Assembly: GCF_007741515.1 (NCBI RefSeq)
Contig: NZ_CP036263.1
Span: forward strand, 1,612,001-1,676,000
Direction: 5' to 3'
DNA from: Adhaeretor mobilis
GTDB taxonomy: Bacteria; Planctomycetota; Planctomycetia; Pirellulales; Lacipirellulaceae
DNA: 64,000 nt
Shown: positions 43,478 through 51,630 of the stretch, piece after piece
Layout: every line of letters starts with the position of its first letter
Position numbering within the stretch: the stretch's first letter is position 1
The notes under the pieces: generated by a model
The model's database searches: none
The model's input: the letters and a program-made list of their open reading frames with translations, nothing else
Told to the model about the DNA's origin: nothing
Made by a program: the position numbers and the translations under genes

Positions 43478-46477
43478 ATGTCGACCGCCACTCCTGATCA
43501 ATCGCTTGACTCTGTTGCTCGTTCCGAGCCCGCCGCGACGGACGAAATCCGCTTGCGGGGGGTGGAAGTGCACAATCTGCGGCACGTGGACCTCGATCTA
43601 CCCCATCGCAAGCTCATCGCATTCTGTGGCGTGAGCGGCAGTGGCAAGTCGAGCCTCGCCCTCGATACGCTTTATGCGGAAGGGCAACGCCGCTATATCG
43701 AAAGCTTCTCAGCCTACACGAGGCAGTTCCTCGAACAACTCGACAAGCCTGAAGCGGAAAGCATTGAAGGCATTCCTCCCTCGATTGCCGTGACTCGCAA
43801 GTCCGTCAGCCGTTCCAGTCGTGCCACGGTTGGCAGCGCTACGCAAATCAACGAGCACCTGCAGCTACTCTTTGCCCGCATTGGTGAGATCGTTTGCTAC
43901 CAATGCCATCAGAAAGTGGAAAGCACTTCGGCCGACCTCGCAGCACAATCGCTCACGTCGTTGCCGGATGGGACGCGAGCGATGGTCGGATTCATTTCTC
44001 AACGTGGTACGGAACGCAACAACGAGGAATGGCTCACTGATTTGATATCACTCGGATATCGCCGCGTGGTCCTAGAGGACCAACTTGGCGAGCTGTCGAC
44101 AAGTTTGGCGAATCAGCTCGGCGATGCAACCTCGCTGGAAATTGTCGTCGATCGGATCACCGCTGGCAGTCAAACGCACGATCGGCTGCATGATTCCCTC
44201 GAAAGCGCCATGGAAGCAGGGCGAGGGATTGCAGTCGTTTGGTCGCAAGTAGAGGGACATAAGAATCTGAGCGGCCAAGATGAAGAAAACGATGAAGAAT
44301 ATAGTGGCAAGCGGGTGGTGGAGTTGGCTGGCGCAACTTGGCAGCGACATGTCTTTAGTCGCCGACTGCGTTGCGAAACGTGTGAGATTGATTATCCCGA
44401 CCTGCAGCCGCAGTTGTTCAACTATAACAATCCGCTCGGTGCCTGCCCGGAGTGCGAAGGATTTGGCAACGTGACCGAGCTCGATATGAGCTTGGTGGTG
44501 CCCGACCCATCGAAGTCGCTCCGAGATGGGGCCATCGCCCCGTGGAACACGCCGTCCTACAAGCACGAGCTTGAGGAGCTTATCGCGCTGGCAGACGACT
44601 ATGACCTGCCGTTAGACGTGCCATTCGCAGAACTTCTGCCGAAGCATCTTGAGCTGATTCACCAAGGGGTCCCGGAGCGAGATTTCGGCGGGCTGAGAGG
44701 CTTCGTCGCTTGGCTGGAGCGGCGTAAGTATAAAATGCACATCCGCGTATTCTTGAGCCGCTGGCGCAGCTATTACCCTTGCACGAAATGCGATGGGGCG
44801 AGGCTAAACCCCGCAGCGCTCGCTGTAAAAATCGCTGGTAAGAGCCTTGCCGAAGTGGTGGATATGCCTGTCGAGGTGAGCCGGCGCTGGATGGAAACGG
44901 CTGCACTGAAGGAAGCGCAACGTGCCGTTGGGCGCTTGTTGCTCAGTCAGGTGGGCGACCGACTCGCCTATCTCGACAAGATCGGCCTCGGGCATCTTTC
45001 GCTCTCCCGCCCACTGCGTTCGCTTTCGGGTGGCGAAGCACAACGGGTGGCGCTGACTTCCGCGCTGGGTTCCAACCTCACGGGCATGCTCTATGTGCTC
45101 GACGAACCCTCAGCCGGTTTGCATGCCGCCGACTTGCCACGACTCGTAGACGCGGTCGCTGCACTGCGAGATCGCGGCAACACGGTCGCGCTGGTCGAAC
45201 ACAATGTCACGCTCATTCAATCGGCTGATGAAGTTGTCGAATTGGGCCCCGGTGCCGGCGAGTTCGGTGGCAAAGTGATCTATCAAGGCGAGCCCGATGG
45301 TTTGGTCAACACGCCCGAAAGCCGACTAGGAGATTGGCTCACTGGTCGGCGCTACTTGCGTTTGCCGGCTCAGCGGAGGGCAACCAACCAAGGATGGCTG
45401 AAGCTCTCTGGAGCGCGTGGCAACAACTTGCAGAATATTACGGTCGATTTCCCGCTCGGGATGCTGTGTGCGGTTACGGGAGTCAGCGGAGCGGGTAAGA
45501 GCACGCTGGTAGGTAGCACGCTCTACCCGGCCTTGGCAGTGGCGTTGCAAATCGATGCAGGGAAGAGCGATGTTCGACGTCCTGCCGACTTCGACGATCT
45601 CGTAGGCGTAAGCCAAATCGACGATTGCATTTTGGTGGATCAGACTCCCATCGGTCGCACACCGCGATCCAACCCCATTACCTACGTGAAAGCATTCGAC
45701 CCCATTCGCACGCTGTTTGCCGCGACGACTGACGCAAAAGCCGCAGGTTTCAAGGCGGGGCACTTCAGCTTCAATGTCGATGGCGGACGCTGCCCTACGT
45801 GCCAAGGAGACGGCCATACTCAAGTTGATATGCAACTGATGGCGGACGTGTTCATGCGCTGTGCCGATTGCCAAGGCCAGCGATACCGCCGTGAAGTCTT
45901 GGAAGTCAAATACCGCGGCCTGAGCATCGCCGATGTGCTTGATCTTTCGGTGCGTGAAGCATTCACGTTTTTCCGTGGCCAAAAGAAGATTCTCACGCGT
46001 TTGAAGTGTCTTATTGACGTGGGGTTAGATTACCTGCGCCTTGGTCAAGCAGCTAACACGCTCTCTGGTGGCGAAGCTCAACGACTAAAGCTGGCGAACT
46101 ATGTTTCTGCTGCCAAGCGGGGACGCACGCTGTTTATCATGGACGAGCCAACCGCGGGACTACACAATTCAGACGTCATGCAGTTGCTCGACTGTTTCCA
46201 GTCGCTCACCGATATGGGCCACTCGCTCATTGTGGTCGAGCACCACATGCTCGTGATGCAAGCAGCCGATTACTTGATCGACATGGGGCCAGGCGCAGCT
46301 GAGGAGGGAGGGCAAATTGTGGCGACGGGCCCGCCAGAAGACCTGGCACGTCAGGAAAACTCCATCACAGCCCGCTACTTGGCCGCCGCTTTAAAACAAA
46401 CGGCCGAAGCTGCCGAGCAAGCTGCCGCCGAGGATGCGCGCGAGGCTGCTGAGGCAGCTGAAGGTGATGATGAATGA
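43478..46477 (+). CDS. uvrA: UvrA-family excinuclease ATPase
   Basis: A 999-residue protein started at the ATG at 43478; 15 upstream codons lack support. It has two ABC modules: Walker A GVSGSGKS in the first and GVSGAGKS in the second; signatures LRSLSGGEAQRVAL and NTLSGGEAQRLKL; Walker B VLDEPSAGL and IMDEPTAGL. The zinc ribbons are C..C-x-C..C (LRCETCEIDY ... GACPECEGFGN) and GGRCPTCQGDG ... RCADCQGQRYR. UvrA loads UvrB on damaged DNA in nucleotide-excision repair. The sequence around the N-terminal helix differs from the standard form (FCGVSGSGKSSLALDTL is standard-like, but the Ile-rich IRLRGVEVHNLRHVDL is not diagnostic), so it may be a second UvrA-type protein. It is coupled to the next gene by an ATGA overlap, and uvrC is 7 kb away. 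Confidence 0.93.
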   Translation: MSTATPDQSLDSVARSEPAATDEIRLRGVEVHNLRHVDLDLPHRKLIAFCGVSGSGKSSLALDTLYAEGQRRYIESFSAYTRQFLEQLDKPEAESIEGIPPSIAVTRKSVSRSSRATVGSATQINEHLQLLFARIGEIVCYQCHQKVESTSADLAAQSLTSLPDGTRAMVGFISQRGTERNNEEWLTDLISLGYRRVVLEDQLGELSTSLANQLGDATSLEIVVDRITAGSQTHDRLHDSLESAMEAGRGIAVVWSQVEGHKNLSGQDEENDEEYSGKRVVELAGATWQRHVFSRRLRCETCEIDYPDLQPQLFNYNNPLGACPECEGFGNVTELDMSLVVPDPSKSLRDGAIAPWNTPSYKHELEELIALADDYDLPLDVPFAELLPKHLELIHQGVPERDFGGLRGFVAWLERRKYKMHIRVFLSRWRSYYPCTKCDGARLNPAALAVKIAGKSLAEVVDMPVEVSRRWMETAALKEAQRAVGRLLLSQVGDRLAYLDKIGLGHLSLSRPLRSLSGGEAQRVALTSALGSNLTGMLYVLDEPSAGLHAADLPRLVDAVAALRDRGNTVALVEHNVTLIQSADEVVELGPGAGEFGGKVIYQGEPDGLVNTPESRLGDWLTGRRYLRLPAQRRATNQGWLKLSGARGNNLQNITVDFPLGMLCAVTGVSGAGKSTLVGSTLYPALAVALQIDAGKSDVRRPADFDDLVGVSQIDDCILVDQTPIGRTPRSNPITYVKAFDPIRTLFAATTDAKAAGFKAGHFSFNVDGGRCPTCQGDGHTQVDMQLMADVFMRCADCQGQRYRREVLEVKYRGLSIADVLDLSVREAFTFFRGQKKILTRLKCLIDVGLDYLRLGQAANTLSGGEAQRLKLANYVSAAKRGRTLFIMDEPTAGLHNSDVMQLLDCFQSLTDMGHSLIVVEHHMLVMQAADYLIDMGPGAAEEGGQIVATGPPEDLARQENSITARYLAAALKQTAEAAEQAAAEDAREAAEAAEGDDE

Positions 46478-47340
46478 ACATCGGCGAACTATTTAGTGTG
46501 GAAACTCGTGAGGCGACCGACTCGCAGGCGATCGTACGCCTGAATCGTCTGCCCGAAAATGATATCGTCGCCATTGCGGGTTCTATGCGCGGCCCGCGAT
46601 GTCGCTTTGCAAAAACGTTGCCATCGATGTTTTCGGTCAAAGAGCGAGGACTTGATTCCAAGAGTAAGTTCATCGAGCTGCTTGTGACTGATCCCTGCTA
46701 TTGGTCACCGCAGTTGCCTTTTTACTACGATCTTGAGTTAACCGTCGAGCTAGCCGATGGAAGCTCGCAGACTCTTCAGCATTCGCTTGGCCTGAATCGC
46801 TGGGAGTGCTTTGCTGGGCAATTGAGACTCGAAGGACGCCGTACGGTGCTACGTGGTGGCGCAGTTGAAACCTTCGATGTGTCAGCGGCGCGCGAAACTG
46901 GCATAGCCGCCATGACGCAGAAACATGAAGGAGGCTTCCTGAGAGAAGCGAGTGAAGCCGGAATTCCCTTGATTGTAGATCTTCGTGAGTGGAACGGTGA
47001 TCTCAGCCAAAGACTAGCGCCGCTAAGTTGGTATCCAACAGTGACATTCACTGTTCTCGATGGATCACAAACTCCTGGTCCGTTAAATGGAATGAAATTG
47101 GCTCAGGCTGTTGGCGCGGATGCAACCGAAACAGCACTAGCCAGTTGGGCGAGCGCTGTGCTTGTAGAACTACACCCGGGCGAGCGCCCACCAAGCTGGC
47201 TGCGTGATTGTGGGCGGCCAGTGCTGGTGCGGCAGTTACTGGAAGAAACCGTCTCGCTCGCCGACATTCGCCAGCAGTGCGACGCCTTACAAGCCCGCCT
47301 AGCTCCCGAGTTCGACTTCGCGGGGTACTTCGTCGGATGA
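46474..47340 (+). CDS. Degenerate GH2-like protein coupled to UvrA and ThiF genes
   Basis: A 288-residue protein starting in the ATGA overlap with uvrA, so probably translationally coupled. The region CYWSPQLPFYYDLELTVELA followed by LGLNRWECFAGQLRLEGRR and TVLRGG resembles the beta-sandwich-to-barrel junction of GH2 hydrolases (W.P..PYLYDL...V.L.dG...GLR...........FLLNGKPVFLRG). The rest is (beta/alpha)-like (EAGIPLIVDLREWNGD, YPTVTFTVLDG) but lacks the long barrel and clear catalytic Glu motifs, so an enzyme activity is unlikely. This is inference. It also overlaps the next gene. The function with UvrA and ThiF is unknown. Confidence 0.7.
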   Translation: MNIGELFSVETREATDSQAIVRLNRLPENDIVAIAGSMRGPRCRFAKTLPSMFSVKERGLDSKSKFIELLVTDPCYWSPQLPFYYDLELTVELADGSSQTLQHSLGLNRWECFAGQLRLEGRRTVLRGGAVETFDVSAARETGIAAMTQKHEGGFLREASEAGIPLIVDLREWNGDLSQRLAPLSWYPTVTFTVLDGSQTPGPLNGMKLAQAVGADATETALASWASAVLVELHPGERPPSWLRDCGRPVLVRQLLEETVSLADIRQQCDALQARLAPEFDFAGYFVG

Positions 47341-48395
47341 GCGGCTCAACCAATCCAACTGGAGAGATTAGCAAAGGGCGATACCGCCGTCAGGTGAACT
47401 TCTCTCCGTTAGGCGAAGCCGGGCAACAGCGTCTGGCGGAATCTACTGTCCTGGTCTGCGGCTGCGGTGCGTTGGGCTCAGTAGCTGCGGAATTACTCGT
47501 TCGTGCTGGTGTCGGGCGAGTTCGGATCGTGGATCGCGACTTCCTCGAACTGGATAACTTGCATCGGCAAGTCCTCTACACCGAGGCAGACGTCGACGCA
47601 AATCTTCCCAAAGCGATTGCAGCTGCCCAGCATCTCCGGCAGATCAATTCGTCCGTAAGTATTGAACCGTACGTTGCGGATGTCACCACGGAGAACATTG
47701 CCACACTGGCTGACGGCTGTGACGCCATTGTAGACGGCACCGACAACTTCGAGACGCGCTACCTGCTGAACGACTATGCCGTATCGACCGGCACGCCCTG
47801 GGTATTCGGCGGTTGCGTCGGCGCGGAAGGCCAAACGATGGCTATCTTACCTGGCGAAACCGCTTGCTTGAGTTGCCTGCTCCCTGAACCTCCGCCGGCT
47901 GAGCTCCAACCCACCTGCGACACGGCAGGTGTGCTCAACCCAATCGTTCACACCATTGCCGCCTGGGAAGCGATGGAAGCACTGAAGATTCTCAGCGGGA
48001 ACGTTGCCGCAGTGAGCTGTCGCCTAGCTGTGGTTGATCTTTGGAATAACCAAATTCGTAGTGTAGGAATTGCGCGACGCGAGGAATCACCTAAGTGCCA
48101 AACCTGCATCGAGCGAGATTTCCCCTGGCTGGAAGGCCGCCGCGGTAGTGCGACCGTCTCCTTGTGCGGCCGTAATGCCGTACAGATCAGTGCAAGTTCC
48201 TCGCAAGCGCCTTCGCTTCCTGCCTTGGCAGAGAAGCTAGCTTCAATTGGCAAAGTCACCGCGAACGACTTCCTGCTCAGGTTGGAAATCGACGAGTACC
48301 GTATCACTCTCTTCGCCGACGGTCGAGCCATCATCGCAGGAACCGACGATCCAGCCGTAGCTCGAACGATCTTCAACAAGTACTTCGGCGGATGA
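47337..48395 (+). CDS. E1-like ThiF/MoeB family adenylyltransferase
   Basis: A 352-residue protein started at the ATG at 47337 (ATGA overlap). The nucleotide-binding motif is VLVCGCGALGSVAAELLVRA, followed by RIVDRDFLELDNLHRQVLY (the D.v...NL.RQ pattern of E1-like enzymes), GTDNFETRYLLNDYA and a Cys-rich region with CLSCLLP ... CDTAGVLNPIV. The second half ends with a domain containing SLCGRNAVQISA and RITLFADGRAIIAGTDDP, as in some planctomycete and cyanobacterial MoeB/ThiF proteins. It should adenylate a C-terminal glycine of a ubiquitin-like sulfur carrier; the partner is not in the window. It is the third gene of the uvrA operon. Confidence 0.9.
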   Translation: MSGSTNPTGEISKGRYRRQVNFSPLGEAGQQRLAESTVLVCGCGALGSVAAELLVRAGVGRVRIVDRDFLELDNLHRQVLYTEADVDANLPKAIAAAQHLRQINSSVSIEPYVADVTTENIATLADGCDAIVDGTDNFETRYLLNDYAVSTGTPWVFGGCVGAEGQTMAILPGETACLSCLLPEPPPAELQPTCDTAGVLNPIVHTIAAWEAMEALKILSGNVAAVSCRLAVVDLWNNQIRSVGIARREESPKCQTCIERDFPWLEGRRGSATVSLCGRNAVQISASSSQAPSLPALAEKLASIGKVTANDFLLRLEIDEYRITLFADGRAIIAGTDDPAVARTIFNKYFGG

Positions 48396-48542
48396 GGAGT
48401 TAACCACGAAGCGGCTGTGTTAGAGGTCAGTAGGGAAGCCTGGTCGGCTCATGAAAAGGCAGCAAAAAAACGCGACGCCGTGATGGTGGAGAGACCATCT
48501 CGACGCCGCGCTATCGAACAACTCATCCTCGGAAAATCGATC

Positions 48543-49205
48543 CTAAACCGCCTGCAAGAACTCCAACTCTTTCGCAAGCCGCTTGCGGGCTACGTGTAGG
48601 CGTCGCTTGATGGTGCCCAAGGGGGCAGCGAACTGGTCGCTCATTTCCAACAGCGATTGGCCTTTCAAGTAGAACGCCACCAACGTGCTACGATCGAGTT
48701 TTGCAAGTCGGTCCAAGCCGTCGTGCAGTTGGCCGACGCGTTCGTCGTCGAGCAGCGAATCAAGCGGAGCGGAAAACTCTCCATCCACGCTATCAAACAT
48801 CTGAGGCTCAACGGCAACCGATGGCGGACGCCGTACGCTGCGGTTGATCGCTTGCCGCACGGCAATCGACTTTAACCAACCAGCGAAGGCAGCCGGCTCC
48901 TGTAGTTGGTACAGCTTCTGGAACGCCTTGATGAAGACTTCTTGCGAAACCTCCTGCACCTCAGCGTGGTCGCGTAGCCGCCCCCAGCACACGCCGTACA
49001 CCATGCGCTCAAACCGTGTAAACAGTTCGTTGAAGGCAGCGTTGTCGTCCTGCTGGGCAAGCTCAACGAGCTCAGCGGTGTCGAGCTCAGTCAAAGGAAC
49101 TTGAGCCGACAACGCGAAGTCTTCTTGTGCGCCGGTTAAAGCGAAGGAGTCTAAAGCTTGTTGATCTGAATCTAGCTGTGTTTCTTGTAGTAATGCGGTA
49201 GCCAT
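48543..49205 (-). CDS. ECF-type RNA polymerase sigma factor
   Basis: A 220-residue sigma-70 family protein. Region 2 is AFNELFTRFERMVYGVCWGR followed by AEVQEVSQEVFIKAFQKLYQ and AFAGWLKSIAVRQAINR. Region 4 is LDRLAKLDRSTLVAFYLKGQ with SLLEMSDQFAAPLGTIKRRL and HVARKRLAKEL. The N-terminal 50 residues are Gln/Ala/Glu-rich. ATG 49205 is the only reasonable start. No anti-sigma gene is adjacent. It follows the candidate HPF-like gene by about 190 bases. Confidence 0.95.
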   Translation of the reverse strand: MATALLQETQLDSDQQALDSFALTGAQEDFALSAQVPLTELDTAELVELAQQDDNAAFNELFTRFERMVYGVCWGRLRDHAEVQEVSQEVFIKAFQKLYQLQEPAAFAGWLKSIAVRQAINRSVRRPPSVAVEPQMFDSVDGEFSAPLDSLLDDERVGQLHDGLDRLAKLDRSTLVAFYLKGQSLLEMSDQFAAPLGTIKRRLHVARKRLAKELEFLQAV

Positions 49206-49394
49206 GGTTCTCTCGAAACTGGCCCTTTCCGTGCGCGATGCATAGGAAAAGGCATGAAGTGGTCAGCAAGGGTCCGCGGTAAACGTTAAACTGCACGTAA
49301 ATCAATCCGGTGCAGCGATCAGTCTTAGCTCGCGGAAGCGAGGCAAGCCAAAGTCAAATTGCGTTTCTAATGAAACGGGACTTCAACGGCTTGC

Positions 49395-49706
49395 TTAGCC
49401 GGCGACGACGCGACGCTTTATCGAGCGTTGCATCCGGCGTTTGGCGGTTGCATAACATACGCAACCAGAACAAACGCCACCCGCCGGCGTCGTAATCACG
49501 GGCGTGCCCGTAATCTTCGCCTGGAGTTGCCATGCTAGGGCGTGCCAATGCACCCCTAGCCGATCAACCACGACCAGTGCTGAGAGGCGTTCGATCGAGG
49601 CACGCAGGTCTGCGCATTTGCTTGCAATCAAACGTACAATCAGCTTGGCGCTCAGACGAGCGTTGTTTGTGCCAAGATTACTGAGTGTGTTGATTGCAAA
49701 ACGCAT
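49395..49706 (-). CDS. Small basic protein, possible HPF/RaiA-like ribosome factor
   Basis: A 103-residue protein started at the ATG at 49706, where GAGGG a few bases upstream is a good ribosome-binding site. The pattern MRFAINTLSNLGTNNARLS, SKCADLRASIERLSALVVVD and the ending AKRRMQRSIKRRVVAG recalls HPF/YfiA-type proteins, whose two beta-strand/helix units end in a basic helix (A.dRA..R..R.V.RRL). The match is by pattern only, and the Cys-rich part (GVCSGCVC) is unusual. If real, it would bind the 30S subunit in dormant cells. It could equally be an unrelated small basic protein. Confidence 0.4.
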   Translation of the reverse strand: MRFAINTLSNLGTNNARLSAKLIVRLIASKCADLRASIERLSALVVVDRLGVHWHALAWQLQAKITGTPVITTPAGGVCSGCVCYATAKRRMQRSIKRRVVAG

Positions 49707-50140
49707 GATGACCCTCGTGCGTGTGAACGCCGTTCGAGAGAGATGGCGGCCTTTGCCGGGGCTTGGTAGCCGCGGGAAAAACAAAGGGTTCGCCGGTAGT
49801 TCCCAAATGAATGGGGCTTCTTCACTTCAATGAGTGTGTCAGCCGATAACCGCCCAGTCAAGCGAAACTTAACTGCAGGGAGCGGCCCATAAGGCCGTAA
49901 ATGCCCGACACGTCCCTATGGACGCCTACTTCGGCAGAAAGGTTCGCTGAGATGGGGAAGAAATTCCGAGAAAATCGGTTCGAGTCGGAAGTTGTTTCAT
50001 AGAAACACCTTAGGGGTTGGCTAGGCTCTCCCGGCCACCTTAGCCGCCGAGCTTGCTCGACGCTCGGACTGAGTTCCGACCCCGCGGCGACCAAGGTCGG
50101 CGGCTAACGCTCCCTCACCGGCATTAGGAGCTTGATTGAA
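49707..50140. other. Intergenic region with a weak palindrome
   Basis: About 430 bases without a convincing gene. TTAGCCGCCGA at 50040-50050 and TCGGCGGCTAA at 50097-50107 form an 11-bp inverted repeat of a type common in this genome's gaps. Other frames here look like chance. Confidence 0.45.
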
Positions 50141-51058
50141 TCACCCGCGGTAATCCTCGTGGCACTGGCTGCAGGATTGCCCAATACGTCCGGCGGCGGT
50201 GCGGGCCCGCTGGTAATCGCCGCTGCCGGCCGCCTCGGAAACTTCGCTGGCACTGGTTTGCAGTGCTCGTGCGTATTCGAGGAAGCTATCGTCGTCCCAG
50301 TAGTCGTAATCTTCACGTTGGATGATTTCGCCAAGGGCGGAAAGCAGTTGGGTCTCGTGGTGGAGCTTGTCTGACTCACGGCTGAATGCCTTCTCATTGG
50401 CGAGCATCGGCCCGACTTTCTCAAAGGAAGCCTCCATCCAGCGCATCACAAGTTCTCGATCAGCCAGCTCGCTCCAATGCTGCAGTTCCTCAGCCTCGAC
50501 CATGGGTTTCTCGCCACGTAGCAGCCCGTCAAGGTCTTGCTTGCGAAGGGTCGCATCGCGATAGCTTTGGTCGTTCGCGACTTTGCAATTCGCGGCCGTC
50601 TTGGCAAACGCCGTGCGCAAGCCGGCGGCTTCGGTTTGCCAGCGCGGCTTTTTGTCGTGCTCTGCGAGAATCCCAAACAGCACGGCCAATTGTGCAAAGC
50701 CTTGCCGACATTCCTGAAAGCCGCCCGACTTGAAGCGGCTAGGGTTGGAGAGCGGCGTGCGGAGCGAATTCGCTACGCGCTTGATTTCCTGCGAAAGCGT
50801 TTCAGCAGAAAGCCGCTTCGACCAGGCGAAACCGCCGGCGGATTGCTCGCCATCGGTTGCTGGTGTTACTTCCAGTTGTGTATTTGTAGAGCTGGCCGGG
50901 GCAGGGCGCTCGCCGACAAGGTGGTCACGGACGTCATCGAAGAACGCGTCAAGCACATCGCGCGACCAGGTGGGTGGGGCGGCGCGATTGGGGGGAGCTT
51001 TGGCCTGTGAAGTAGCCGCAAGAGAGACAGCAACAATAACGGGGATTAGCAGTTTCAT
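50141..51058 (-). CDS. Secreted c-type cytochrome-like protein
   Basis: A 305-residue protein with signal peptide (MKLLIPVIVAVSLAATSQA). The body is helical. Heme attachment is CSQCH in the last ten residues (GQSCSQCHEDYRG), with the helix EVSEAAGSGDYQRARTAAGR before it, which is the cytochrome c'/c556-type arrangement. About 200 residues upstream of this are a separate helical domain (FAWSKRLSAETLSQEIKRVA, DHLVGERPAPAS). A covalently bound heme in the periplasm is therefore expected; the axial ligand is not obvious. A redox or sensory role is inference. Confidence 0.8.
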   Translation of the reverse strand: MKLLIPVIVAVSLAATSQAKAPPNRAAPPTWSRDVLDAFFDDVRDHLVGERPAPASSTNTQLEVTPATDGEQSAGGFAWSKRLSAETLSQEIKRVANSLRTPLSNPSRFKSGGFQECRQGFAQLAVLFGILAEHDKKPRWQTEAAGLRTAFAKTAANCKVANDQSYRDATLRKQDLDGLLRGEKPMVEAEELQHWSELADRELVMRWMEASFEKVGPMLANEKAFSRESDKLHHETQLLSALGEIIQREDYDYWDDDSFLEYARALQTSASEVSEAAGSGDYQRARTAAGRIGQSCSQCHEDYRG

Positions 51059-51076
51059 GATCTACACATTGTGGTT

Positions 51077-51160
51077 GTAGGATGCGTGAGCGGAGCGAAA
51101 CGCACCAATTGGTTAGCTAGCCGTCCTCATGGTGCGTTTCGCTCCGCTCACACACCCTAC
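51077..51160 (-). repeat. Long inverted repeat (GTAGG-type palindrome)
   Basis: Arms at 51077-51106 and 51131-51160 match over 30 nt with two mismatches; the left begins GTAGGATGCGTGAGCGGAGC and the right ends CACCCTAC. The spacer is 24 nt. It lies between the minus-strand genes at 51166 and 51058. It is another member of the GTAGG/CCTAC palindromes seen at 4998 and 42894. Similar repeats are widespread in bacteria. Confidence 0.8.
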
Positions 51161-51165
51161 CCAAA

Positions 51166-51501
51166 CTAGGAATCGCGCATGCCCTCGTACTTCTCCCAAT
51201 AAACCACCTCGTAGGTCTGAGGATCTACCTCAACCGTATAGTCGTCAACACCGACGGCTATTGTGCCATCGATCAGCGGGACATCACACCAAGGTGCCAG
51301 TCCTTCCCGACGACGACGCAAGCAGTCGCTCCACTGATCACCACGGGCATTGAGTTCGATTTGTGTGTCGAGGAACTCCAAGTAACTTGCATCAAAAGTC
51401 GACGTTCGAATCCCCTGGACGGTGGCTGCCGACTTGCGAACCGCCACTGGGAGCTCGGCACACTTACTTACTGCAGCGATAAACACGTTCTTGGGGTTCA
51501 T
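51166..51501 (-). CDS. Small hypothetical protein
   Basis: A 111-residue protein started at the ATG at 51501; an ATG at 51543 adds 14 residues. The sequence has an N-terminal Ala/Val-rich helix (VFIAAVSKCAELPVAVRKSA), a central DASYLEFLDTQIELNARG and the Arg-rich CLRRRREGL, and a beta-rich end (DVPLIDGTIAVGVDDYTVEV). Acidic residues are frequent at the C-terminus. No signal peptide is clear. I do not recognise it. Its stop abuts the palindrome at 51077-51160. Confidence 0.6.
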   Translation of the reverse strand: MNPKNVFIAAVSKCAELPVAVRKSAATVQGIRTSTFDASYLEFLDTQIELNARGDQWSDCLRRRREGLAPWCDVPLIDGTIAVGVDDYTVEVDPQTYEVVYWEKYEGMRDS

Positions 51502-51630
51502 TCTTGACTTTGCGATCGAGTGCGTGGTGCTCCATTTCTGCACCCTACGAGCACTGCCCAGCCTACTGGAAATCGGTTATTTTAGGGGCTCGGACTTCCT
51601 ACCATCTTACCCGAAACACAACAAATACGC

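Noticed and set aside
48417..48599. 60-residue frame overlapping the end of the sigma-factor gene
   Set aside because: It overlaps the sigma-factor 3' end in another frame and has no support.
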